The translations under genes and the position numbers were made by a program. Source: Lachnospira sp. UBA3790 (GTDB lineage Bacteria; Bacillota; Clostridia; Lachnospirales; Lachnospiraceae). From it: a stretch of DNA of 64,000 nt. The notes beneath the pieces were generated by a model. The model did no database searches. It saw nothing but the letters and a program-made list of their open reading frames with translations, and had not been told where the DNA came from. Positions 25,463 to 34,046 of the stretch are shown here, in pieces. The stretch lies in NCBI GenBank assembly GCA_002369135.1, contig DFEY01000001.1, positions 124,001-188,000 of the forward strand, written 5' to 3'. Position 1 is the first letter of the stretch; each line of letters starts with the position of its first letter.

Positions 25463-26557
25463 ATGAATATAGCAACAGTGTTTAGCGGTATTGGTGCTTT
25501 TGAACATGCACTAGATAAAATGAATATTGATTACAAGATAGTGTTTGCGTGCGATAATGGAGAACGAGAGTTGAAGATGTCGTATGACCAAATAGAGAGA
25601 GAAATTGAAAAGAACCAATACAAAGGAAGAGAAAAAAAGAAATATATTGAAGAGTTGTATGATAATTTGAACAAACCAAATTACGTTGAAATGTCATACA
25701 AAGCAAATTACAAAATAAAAGACGATGATTTTTATCAAGATATTAGATTTTTGAACGGGAAGAAGTATAAGAATAAGGTTGATATTTTTGTCGGTGGAAG
25801 TCCTTGCCAATCATTTTCTATAAGCGGTAAGAGATTGGGCTTAGAAGACGCTAGGGGAACACTATTCTATGATTTTGCGCGTTTGGTAAAAGAAATCCAA
25901 CCCAAAGTTTTCATATATGAAAATGTGCCCGGCATGCTCAGTCATGATAGTGGCAAAACATGGGACGTCATTAGTAAAATATTTGATAGTCTAAAGTATA
26001 AATGGAAACTTTATAAGCTAAAAGCAACAGATTTTGGAATACCACAAAACAGAAGAAGAATATTTGTTGTGGGATTCAAACAAGATAAAGAAAAATATCT
26101 TGATAATCTCAGTATAGAGACTTGTGAATTAACAACGGAATTAAAAGACTATTTAGATAAAAATGTCGATGAAAAATACTATCACAGAGAAAAAGGATTC
26201 AAATGGATTACTAAACCATTAAGTTTGAAAAAAAGAGTTAGCATTAATGGTACAATTGCTAGGACTCAAGCTGCAAACCAACAATTCAATTGGTGTGGTG
26301 ACATGATTTTTGAGGCAAATCCTAGAAGAAAGTTTTCTGAAGATATATTTAGAGGAACATTCAATGGGAGAGTAGGTGTAGCAAGAAAACTTACTCCACG
26401 AGAGTGTTTGCGCTTAATGGGGTTCAATGATAGCTTTGAAATAGCAGTGCCAGATAAAGAGATGTATAGACAATCGGGCAATTCTATTGTGGTTAATATT
26501 TTAGAAGGCATAACAAAAGGAATAATAAATACAGGAGTATTAGATGAGGAAGATTAA
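25463..26557 (+). CDS. DNA cytosine-5 methyltransferase 1 (LlaJI/BsuMI-type)
   Basis: Conserved C5 methyltransferase motifs occur in order: I FSGIGAFE (AdoMet binding), IV GGSPCQSFS with the catalytic Cys near residue 115, VI ENVPG, VIII QNRRRIF and X QSGNSIVV near the C-terminus. The variable region between VIII and X (about 210-300) would set target specificity. The start is taken at the ATG before NIATVFSG with AAGGTAAT upstream; an ATG 18 nt earlier is possible. It overlaps the second methyltransferase by 14 nt, a sign of tight coupling. Two such enzymes in one operon usually protect the two strands of an asymmetric site, as in LlaJI. Confidence 0.9.
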   Translation: MNIATVFSGIGAFEHALDKMNIDYKIVFACDNGERELKMSYDQIEREIEKNQYKGREKKKYIEELYDNLNKPNYVEMSYKANYKIKDDDFYQDIRFLNGKKYKNKVDIFVGGSPCQSFSISGKRLGLEDARGTLFYDFARLVKEIQPKVFIYENVPGMLSHDSGKTWDVISKIFDSLKYKWKLYKLKATDFGIPQNRRRIFVVGFKQDKEKYLDNLSIETCELTTELKDYLDKNVDEKYYHREKGFKWITKPLSLKKRVSINGTIARTQAANQQFNWCGDMIFEANPRRKFSEDIFRGTFNGRVGVARKLTPRECLRLMGFNDSFEIAVPDKEMYRQSGNSIVVNILEGITKGIINTGVLDEED

Positions 26558-27644
26558 AGTAGGAACTATTTTTAGCGGAATAGGGTCTTTTGAATGGGCA
26601 TTAAAAAGATTAAATATAGATCATGAAATATCATTTGCTTGTGATAATGGAGACATCGAATTAAAAGATGTTAATTACGAGGATGTTCTTAATCAAATAA
26701 GAAAAGTGAAGACAATAAAAGAGATGAAAGAGATTGAACAATCGCTATATTCATCAAGTAAAAAAACTAATTTTGTGGAACAGTCATACAAAGCAAATTT
26801 TGATATTGATGATAATAACTATCACTACAATGTCTGTTTGTTGGATGGCACTAAATACAAGAATATAGATGTACTTGTTGGAGGGAGTCCTTGCCAGGCC
26901 TTTTCAATTATGGGGTATCAAAAAGGACTCGAAGATGCAAGAGGAACCCTATTCTATGAATACGCTAGGTTAGTAGAAGAAATACAACCGAAAGTTTTTA
27001 TATATGAAAACGTACAAGGGTTGCTGAAACACGATGGTGGGAAAACATGGGAAATTATTTCTAATATTTTTGATTCTCTAAACTATCACTACACAGTCGC
27101 CGTCTTGAATTCTAAGGATTACGGAGTTCCACAGAATCGAAATAGATTGTTTGTTGTAGGGTTTAGGAATAAAAAATATTTAAAAAAATTTTTATTCCCA
27201 CCAAAAACAAAAGAATTAAAGTACACTCTTCAAGATTATTTGATCGAGAATTGTAAAGAAGGATGTTTTCATTATAATAAGATAATCCATAGAAAAGGAA
27301 AAGTGGACAATACGTATTTCCTTTCAGAAAAAGTAAAAAAACACGTGATGTCTGTTGGAACAAAAAACTATGTAATTCATCCCGAAACAGACTTAGAAAT
27401 AGCTAGACCGTTATTAGCTACAATGCATAAAATGCATAGAGCGGGAGTAGATAATTACGTTACAGTTAATGGAAAATTAAGAAGACTAACCCCAAGGGAG
27501 TGTTTGAGGTTAATGGGATTTGGTGACGATTTTAAACAAGTTGTTTCGGATACTCAGATGTATAAACAAGCAGGAAATTCTATAGTAGCAGATATTTTTA
27601 CTAACATTATTCCGAATATAGTGGACACGGGAGTATTTGGATAA
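26544..27644 (+). CDS. DNA cytosine-5 methyltransferase 2 (LlaJI/BsuMI-type)
   Basis: Motif I FSGIGSFE, IV GGSPCQAFS (Cys about 115), VI ENVQG, VIII QNRNRLF and X QAGNSIVA are all present in the 366-residue protein. Its first half is close to the upstream enzyme, but the variable region before motif X (LLATMHKMHRAG...) differs, consistent with the other strand of an asymmetric target. Start and upstream stop overlap by 14 nt. It ends 11 nt before the ATG of the McrB-like subunit. Confidence 0.9.
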   Translation: MRKIKVGTIFSGIGSFEWALKRLNIDHEISFACDNGDIELKDVNYEDVLNQIRKVKTIKEMKEIEQSLYSSSKKTNFVEQSYKANFDIDDNNYHYNVCLLDGTKYKNIDVLVGGSPCQAFSIMGYQKGLEDARGTLFYEYARLVEEIQPKVFIYENVQGLLKHDGGKTWEIISNIFDSLNYHYTVAVLNSKDYGVPQNRNRLFVVGFRNKKYLKKFLFPPKTKELKYTLQDYLIENCKEGCFHYNKIIHRKGKVDNTYFLSEKVKKHVMSVGTKNYVIHPETDLEIARPLLATMHKMHRAGVDNYVTVNGKLRRLTPRECLRLMGFGDDFKQVVSDTQMYKQAGNSIVADIFTNIIPNIVDTGVFG

Positions 27645-27654
27645 GGAGAAATGG

Positions 27655-30600
27655 ATGGAGAAAAAGAGTAATCAATGGAGCCTAGATAGAGCGTTTAATT
27701 TAAGCAAAAAAAACGAAGAAAGGCTTCGTGGTATATTGTCATGCGTCAAAGACATTAAAGAGGGTAATAAAACAATTGATGAAGCAATGAAAGAAGCTAC
27801 TGATCAAGGCTGGCTTACTGGAAGGGCTAGAGATGGATATGAACGTTCGACAGCAACCCTGCTTAGATCTATTGGCTTGATAACGCAAAACGAATATGAA
27901 ACAACAGAAGTAGCTGATGCTTTTGTTATGAAAGATATTTCGTATAGTGAAATGCTCATTCTTCAATTAACGAAAAAAGAATTCAAACTTGATGATGAAT
28001 CTGAGATTGTTCATCCATTTTTAGTAACATTGAAAACTCTATTGTTATTACAGGAGAAGGATCCTAATCAAGGATGGATTGACTCTTATGATTATTTATA
28101 TTTTCTGACGGAATTAAAAAGCATGGAAGATATTGAAGATATGGTCTCCAATATCATAAATAAAAGAGAAAAAGAAGATAGAAAAGTAGAGTATAAAAAA
28201 GATCATGATTTTGATATGTGGAGCAGTGCTTTTCTATCAACAGGATTAATAGTTGAAAAAGAAGAGATTAGTACTCCTAATAAATTTGAGGTTAAGTATG
28301 AGTTAAAGAGTAGTGAAATAGATTTCATCGAATGGCTAGTAGATGATGAACAATTGGACAAAATAAAAAATATAGAAGAATTCACTAGAGATGAAGTAAA
28401 ACGAGATGGAGTGTTAAAGGAGTTTGGAAAGCTAAATGGAGGGATGGTCGAAGTCATTCCAAAAGTTAACTTATCAGATGAGTACAACATCGATAATATA
28501 GAAACTTGTGATAGAACAATTTTATTTTTGTATCTGTTTGAAGGAGTTTCTCTAAAAAAAATAGAAGAGCGTATATTTGGAGTAAAGGATTCTGCATCTG
28601 TAGGATACTTTACTACACTTATCTTAGATTCATATGGTGTTAGAGGTGAGGAGCACAAAGGAATATGGAAAGCCTTTGCTAATTATCCTAGCATTTTAAA
28701 AATAGCTTTAAAAGAAATTAATAATACAAAACTATATTCAGCACTATTCTCTGATAGTGAAGAAGATGAAAATTTAGACAAATATAAAAAAGCTGCAGCT
28801 TATTTAAAAAAATACGCCGCATGTCATGATATTGATCTAAATAAAGACTTATCTGAAAACTTGGAGTGGAAAGAGTCATTTGAGAAAAAATTTGCTCCTT
28901 CACAACTCAAATCAATAAAAAAAGGCTCTTTGCTAAAAAAACTGTTTATAACTGACGCGAAAACGAATGATAGTCTTGCATATTGGCTTGCATATCATGA
29001 CAATTGGGGTAGATGTCCAATGTTAAACCTCCATCATTTTGGAGTGTTACAATCTGATGGACAGTGGTATGTTCAAGAAAATAAGGTTTCACATGAAGAA
29101 GCGTATGAAGAAGGAAATAGAATAAGAAACATTCTTGTTGAAAGCGCAGCTTTAATTGAAACAATGAAATTGAATAGTATTTATGATTATGAATTACTTG
29201 ATTCAAAATTACAAAAAATACTTGGAGAAGATTATTACAAAAAAGGATGGATTATAAAGTATTTGGCTATACTTTATCCAGATAAAATAGCTTGTTTTTA
29301 TACTGTTGAATGGATGCTGCGTGTTTTAGAAAACCTCAAGATTAATCCAATAGATAAAGAAAAGCGGTTTTTATTAAACGGACAAGTATCATTGATTATA
29401 CAGCAAACAGGGTGGACATACCCTAGCTTTTGGAATGTTTATTATAATCATTTTGGAAAGAATACAAAAACTTTTTATAAAGTGGGGAACCATATAGATG
29501 GTAGCAAAAATGATTTTACAGATCAAACGGGAGAGTGGAAGGAAAAACCATATATAGCCATAGGGTGGACTAATGTAAAGGATTTATCGAAATATGATGA
29601 TATCAAAGAATACATTAAAGAAAATTATAAAAAACTAAACTTCTTAACTGACAAACCTGCAAATCACAGAAGCAAAAAGGCTGGGGAAATACAATGCTTT
29701 TATAGTATTGGACACCCCGATAAGAATGAAGAACCTATTGCTGTAGTTGCCGATGGAGGAAATTTAAAATATCTTGTTGATGACTTACAGGAATATTCAT
29801 TTCACAATAAATGGGATGGTCATAGAATAGATGGAAGTATACACGAGTGCTTTTTGGATGAAGATAGGCTAGTTAATTCTAATGGATATACGCAAGTAAC
29901 GTGTAAAAAAATAGATGACGAACCAAACAGAAAATATCTTCTTGATTTGTACAACTATCATTTAGGAGAGTATGAGAACAGGAGGAGTTTTCAAAAATGG
30001 ATTTATTCAAGCGGATTGTATAATGATGAGCAAGCATCTAGAATCATCGAAAGTCTTAAATGCATAATATTTGATGAATACATTGTAAAAAAGAGCATAT
30101 TTGCTTATACAAGTAAGAAAAAGGTTAATATAGAAATTGAAAAGTATAAAGATGAAATTAATTATGGAATTGATGTAAACAATAATAAGGAAAAAATTGG
30201 TGCTCTTAAATTATATTTGAGATTTCTAAATCAAAAACATAAAAAGGAAGTGATTGAATTGAATTATAGTGATAATAATTATAAGAATAATAATGCAAAG
30301 AATAGAGTAATGTTTGGAGCTCCTGGAACGGGAAAGAGTTATCAACTTAAGAAAGAGTGCGATAATTTGGTTGAAGATGCATCAGATTATGAAAGAGTCA
30401 CTTTTCACCCGGATTATATGTATTCGCAATTCGTTGGCGCATATAAACCATATATGGATGGAAGTGATATTATGTATGAGTTTGTGCCAGGACCGTTTAT
30501 GAGAGTGTTGACTAAAGCATTGAAAAATCTTAATAGCGAGGAGGCAACAAGACCATTTGTTCTTATTATTGAAGAAATAAACCGAGCGAATGTTGCTGCA

Positions 30601-31236
30601 GTTTTTGGAGATATATTTCAATTATTAGATAGAGACGAAATGGGAACTAGTGAATATGCAATCGAAGCTTCTGAAGAAATAAAGGATTATTTAGCAAAGG
30701 TATTTGATGCAGATCCAAGCTCTTTTGATAAAATTCAAATACCAAACAATATGTTTGTTTGGGCAACGATGAATAGTGCGGATCAAGGAGTCTTTCCTAT
30801 GGACACTGCATTTAAGAGAAGATGGAATTTTGAATATCTCAACATTGATAATAATGAAAATGAAATTGAAAAATATGAAGTATACATTAATGAAAATCAA
30901 CAGAAAATTAATTGGAATATTTTAAGAAAAAGCATTAATGAAAAATTAATATCTCTTGAAATAAATGAAGACAAGTTAATTGGGCCATTCTTTATCGATA
31001 AGGATGTTTTAGAGAATAAAGAAAATAATTATCAAGAATTTAACGAAACATTTAAAAATAAAGTGCTGATGTATCTTTTTGAAGATGCGGCCAAACAAAA
31101 AAGAACTTATTTATTTAATGACGATATTGCAGAAAAGAATCAAATATTATTCTCTAATATTTGTGATTACTATGACAAAAATGGATTGAAAGTTTTTAGC
31201 AAGGATATAAGCGAGAAGTTTTTAGACGAAGAATAA
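27655..31236 (+). CDS. McrB-like AAA+ restriction subunit (R1.LlaJI-type)
   Basis: The protein is about 1193 residues. The C-terminal third is an McrB-type AAA+ NTPase: Walker A GAPGTGKS near residue 888, HPDYMYSQFVGAYKP and EFVPGPFMRVL, Walker B FVLIIEEINRAN near 968, then ATMNSADQGVFPMDTAFKRRW, the typical sensor region. The N-terminal ~500 residues carry no motif I can name firmly; a faint likeness to AlwI-type nucleases in the first 100 residues is only an impression. In LlaJI the matching R1 protein is a GTP-using translocase that works with the R2 nuclease. ATG 27655 sits behind AAGGAGAA; a TTG at 27637 is possible. Confidence 0.85.
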   Translation: MEKKSNQWSLDRAFNLSKKNEERLRGILSCVKDIKEGNKTIDEAMKEATDQGWLTGRARDGYERSTATLLRSIGLITQNEYETTEVADAFVMKDISYSEMLILQLTKKEFKLDDESEIVHPFLVTLKTLLLLQEKDPNQGWIDSYDYLYFLTELKSMEDIEDMVSNIINKREKEDRKVEYKKDHDFDMWSSAFLSTGLIVEKEEISTPNKFEVKYELKSSEIDFIEWLVDDEQLDKIKNIEEFTRDEVKRDGVLKEFGKLNGGMVEVIPKVNLSDEYNIDNIETCDRTILFLYLFEGVSLKKIEERIFGVKDSASVGYFTTLILDSYGVRGEEHKGIWKAFANYPSILKIALKEINNTKLYSALFSDSEEDENLDKYKKAAAYLKKYAACHDIDLNKDLSENLEWKESFEKKFAPSQLKSIKKGSLLKKLFITDAKTNDSLAYWLAYHDNWGRCPMLNLHHFGVLQSDGQWYVQENKVSHEEAYEEGNRIRNILVESAALIETMKLNSIYDYELLDSKLQKILGEDYYKKGWIIKYLAILYPDKIACFYTVEWMLRVLENLKINPIDKEKRFLLNGQVSLIIQQTGWTYPSFWNVYYNHFGKNTKTFYKVGNHIDGSKNDFTDQTGEWKEKPYIAIGWTNVKDLSKYDDIKEYIKENYKKLNFLTDKPANHRSKKAGEIQCFYSIGHPDKNEEPIAVVADGGNLKYLVDDLQEYSFHNKWDGHRIDGSIHECFLDEDRLVNSNGYTQVTCKKIDDEPNRKYLLDLYNYHLGEYENRRSFQKWIYSSGLYNDEQASRIIESLKCIIFDEYIVKKSIFAYTSKKKVNIEIEKYKDEINYGIDVNNNKEKIGALKLYLRFLNQKHKKEVIELNYSDNNYKNNNAKNRVMFGAPGTGKSYQLKKECDNLVEDASDYERVTFHPDYMYSQFVGAYKPYMDGSDIMYEFVPGPFMRVLTKALKNLNSEEATRPFVLIIEEINRANVAAVFGDIFQLLDRDEMGTSEYAIEASEEIKDYLAKVFDADPSSFDKIQIPNNMFVWATMNSADQGVFPMDTAFKRRWNFEYLNIDNNENEIEKYEVYINENQQKINWNILRKSINEKLISLEINEDKLIGPFFIDKDVLENKENNYQEFNETFKNKVLMYLFEDAAKQKRTYLFNDDIAEKNQILFSNICDYYDKNGLKVFSKDISEKFLDEE

Positions 31237-31258
31237 AAGGATATGGAGATTTAACAAA

Positions 31259-32746
31259 TTGAAATCTATCGATATTCAAGAACAAAAAAGATATAATAGA
31301 AAAGAGTTAAAAGAAAAGTTTAACACTGATGAAGAGAGAACAATATCCATTATAAAAAAACTAAAAGAACTGAACATTTTGAAGACTGTTAAACACACTG
31401 ACAAGCAACTGGAAATGCGAGATCTTTTGGATGAAGATATAGAAATAGTGGATGAAGAGGAAGGCAGTTCGGATCACTTGTACGTGTTTACTTTTGTTGG
31501 AATAATACTTGTAAATCGACTGGTTATTAGATGTTATCCAAAATATTTAGAAGATATAGAAAATGATAAAGAAATAGACGAAAAGCTTAGAGTAATTATC
31601 AAGGTACTTCAAATTTATAATAGAAGAAAAGAACAAATTGTAAACCTATATATTAATAAAGATAAGAATAAAGGCTTTAATTTACTTGCTGCAACCGTTT
31701 ACTTGATGAACGATTATTATGAGAATGGCATTTATACAAATGAACAGAAAACTATAGAAACAAATGGAAATGGTGAAATAGACTGGAATAAAACAATTGA
31801 TAAAACATATCCAGTAATCAAGGATGGTAAGCCATATTATTTTGAATTACAAACTAGAAAAAGAATAATAGACGATTATGATTTTTTTAAAAGACTTCAT
31901 GAAATAATACTTACCAAATGCAGTAAAGATATTAAAGAAGCCGACCTGATGAATATTCTTGGTTTGTCAGAGTTATATCTAAGTGATGGTGATTTAGACC
32001 AATTAGGAGAGAAGGATTATATACTTAAAAGACTAAATGATGAAAAGCATGAACAATATAATACAAGAAAACTAGAATTGTTATCAGTCATGGAAGCATA
32101 TATTAGTCATGAGGGAACAATTCAAAACATTGATAATTTCAGTGTATTTGGAACTAATAGCTTCAATCTTGTATGGGAAAAAGTTTGTGGCCAAGTATTA
32201 CGAAATCAGCTTTATACTCCAATTAAAGATCTAAAACTTCCCCAAAAGGGTAGAAAAGAATATGGAGATTGCGATGACGAACTTATTTCTATCATTGAAA
32301 AACCATTTTGGAAAAATAATGATAATATAGGAAAACCATCAGAAGCAACATTGATTCCAGATATGATTGCTGTTGGAGAAGTCGCGGGAGAATTTGAATT
32401 TGATATATTTGATGCAAAATACTACAACACTTTTATTGATGCAAATGGTGCAAAGGGTCAACCGGGCGTTGAATCAATAGTGAAACAATATGTGTACCAA
32501 ATGGCATTTAGAGATTTTATTGAAAAAAGTGGAATAGATCAAAATAAAGTAAATAATTGCTTTATAATGCCAATGGATGGTATAGGAGAAGATAATTATG
32601 TAAAAAAAGAAGGAAGCGTCGAAATGTCAATGTTTAACATAGACAATAATATTAAAGTAAGAAAAATTCAAGCAAATAGAATTTTTAAATACTATATTCA
32701 AGGGATCAAAATGAATATAGAGGAAATGTTGTTGTCGGATGATTGA
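31259..32746 (+). CDS. LlaJI-type/McrC-like nuclease subunit
   Basis: The 495-residue protein follows the McrB-like subunit by 22 nt. It has the RE_LlaJI/McrC architecture: an N-terminal helical region, a beta-rich middle and a nuclease core near residues 366-410. There, TLIPDMIAV followed by FDIFDAKYY gives the PD...D-x-K pattern of a PD-(D/E)XK nuclease. R2.LlaJI supplies the cutting activity in that family. TTG at 31259 is the only start near GGAG; an unusual start codon but plausible. It ends the restriction operon. Confidence 0.82.
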   Translation: MKSIDIQEQKRYNRKELKEKFNTDEERTISIIKKLKELNILKTVKHTDKQLEMRDLLDEDIEIVDEEEGSSDHLYVFTFVGIILVNRLVIRCYPKYLEDIENDKEIDEKLRVIIKVLQIYNRRKEQIVNLYINKDKNKGFNLLAATVYLMNDYYENGIYTNEQKTIETNGNGEIDWNKTIDKTYPVIKDGKPYYFELQTRKRIIDDYDFFKRLHEIILTKCSKDIKEADLMNILGLSELYLSDGDLDQLGEKDYILKRLNDEKHEQYNTRKLELLSVMEAYISHEGTIQNIDNFSVFGTNSFNLVWEKVCGQVLRNQLYTPIKDLKLPQKGRKEYGDCDDELISIIEKPFWKNNDNIGKPSEATLIPDMIAVGEVAGEFEFDIFDAKYYNTFIDANGAKGQPGVESIVKQYVYQMAFRDFIEKSGIDQNKVNNCFIMPMDGIGEDNYVKKEGSVEMSMFNIDNNIKVRKIQANRIFKYYIQGIKMNIEEMLLSDD

Positions 32747-32781
32747 TTAATTAGTTTGAATTAGTAGAGTTAAAACAACTT

Positions 32782-32813
32782 AAACTGCTAGGAGAATGCC
32801 TAGCAGTTTTTGT
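32782..32813 (+). terminator. Terminator of the restriction operon
   Basis: AAACTGCTAGG-AGAATG-CCTAGCAGTTT followed by a T run. Confidence 0.88.
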
Positions 32814-32852
32814 ATTGTATATAAATATCTATATACAATGTATAAAAAAGTA

Positions 32853-32881
32853 TTGCAAAATGTAAGCAAATATGATATAAT
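32853..32881 (+). promoter_or_regulatory. Promoter of the HTH-nuclease-like gene
   Basis: TTGCAA (32853-32858), 17 bp, TATAAT (32876-32881). Confidence 0.7.
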
Positions 32882-32905
32882 GCAACCATAGAGAGGAGAA
32901 GAAAT

Positions 32906-33709
32906 ATGGTTGTTAAGAGATATTATGATAAAGGTAACTATGACAAACAAAAAGTAATGGAGCTGATAGAACTTGCAGCTGGGGACAGAAGTTTAAGACA
33001 GTACGCAACTGATGCTGGACTTAGCCCAGGACATTTATATAGAGTTAAAAGCGGAGACTATAAATTAACACCGGGTGCTATTAGACAGTTAACATCAGAA
33101 GAAGCAAATCCTCAGGATAATATTGGATTTGAAGATTTGATGAACGCAGCCGGATATCAAGATGACAATCAAGAGCAGGTGATGATTTTATCTGAAGATG
33201 AAAGGCCTAGGGACACACGTCATAGAAAAAGTGAATATGAAAAAAATGAAACTGCATTTAGAAATATAGCAGAAGGAATAATATTAAAATCATTACTAAA
33301 AAAAGAAATGGAATTTACTAATTCATCAGAAGCAATAGAACAATCAAATAATCATAAAATTAGATATGATATGTGCCTAAAACTTAAAAAAGAAGAAATT
33401 AAAGAGTGGTGGATTGAATTTAAGTTTTTAGATTCAGCAAGAAAATCGAGCAGAATGATGGGAAGAAGAATCATTAATATGATCTTTGGGCGATTATTAT
33501 CTACCCCTTCCAAAAAGACACGTAAGATTTCTATTGCAGTTAATGATCCAGTTTTCTTTGATCAAATTTCCGAATACAAAAATCAAACATCTTATAGAGG
33601 AGAACTATCAGTTATGCTAATTGACACAGATAATTTCAAAGTTGAGAAAGAAGTTTATCTTTCGCACTTTGATGAAAATGATAAGAGTATGGAAATCAAA
33701 TTAAGTTAG
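32906..33709 (+). CDS. HTH protein with a putative PD-(D/E)XK-like domain
   Basis: Residues ~13-66 form an XRE-like helix-turn-helix (KVMELIELAAGDRSLRQYATDAGLSPGHLYRVKSGDYKLTP, read here as its layout only). The C-terminal half has RYD (Asp155), then EWWIEFKFLD with Glu171 and Lys173, and an earlier helix glutamate (Glu123). The order E...D...ExK matches PD-(D/E)XK nuclease folds or their inactive sensor relatives. It lies directly after the LlaJI-like operon and before a small RHH-like gene. It could be a regulator of that island or an independent DNA-acting factor. Catalysis is only inferred. Confidence 0.6.
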   Translation: MVVKRYYDKGNYDKQKVMELIELAAGDRSLRQYATDAGLSPGHLYRVKSGDYKLTPGAIRQLTSEEANPQDNIGFEDLMNAAGYQDDNQEQVMILSEDERPRDTRHRKSEYEKNETAFRNIAEGIILKSLLKKEMEFTNSSEAIEQSNNHKIRYDMCLKLKKEEIKEWWIEFKFLDSARKSSRMMGRRIINMIFGRLLSTPSKKTRKISIAVNDPVFFDQISEYKNQTSYRGELSVMLIDTDNFKVEKEVYLSHFDENDKSMEIKLS

Positions 33710-33730
33710 TTATCGAAAGGAGAAACCCTT

Positions 33731-33898
33731 ATGAATAAATCAAATTTAGAATCAATGGTAATCGACATCCCTTCAGAGGATGTAAGACTAGCTGAAGATT
33801 GTGCTGAAACACTGAATCTATCACTTGATGAGTTTATGCATAGAGCTCTTCTTGATGAACTGGATATTGTAGTTGATTTCTACTCAGATATTCGTTAG
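33731..33898 (+). CDS. Small RHH-like protein, 55 residues
   Basis: ATG behind AAAGGAG opens a frame encoding MNKSNLESMVIDIPSED and continuing VRLAEDCAETLNLSLDEFMHRALLDEL. The strand followed by two helices resembles RelB/ParD-type ribbon-helix-helix antitoxins, but no toxin partner is next to it. It lies 21 nt after the HTH-nuclease-like gene and is probably cotranscribed with it. Confidence 0.6.
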   Translation: MNKSNLESMVIDIPSEDVRLAEDCAETLNLSLDEFMHRALLDELDIVVDFYSDIR

Positions 33899-34046
33899 GT
33901 CTAGTTTGCGCGCAGAAAGGGCTCAAACCATAGGGCTCTTTTTGTGTCCCCTTTTTTAGAGATATGCTGTCCAATAAACAGTACTCACTATAGTTTATTA
34001 TATACCCGTAAGATGGATAAATGGTTTTAGATAGAAGGAGAAGAGT

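Noticed and set aside
23784..33898. Prophage or transposon as explanation of the defence island
   Set aside because: No integrase, transposase, capsid or attachment site was seen in or beside it.
33906..33944. Terminator-like GGGCTC repeats after the 55-residue gene
   Set aside because: The two copies are direct repeats, so they cannot pair as a hairpin.
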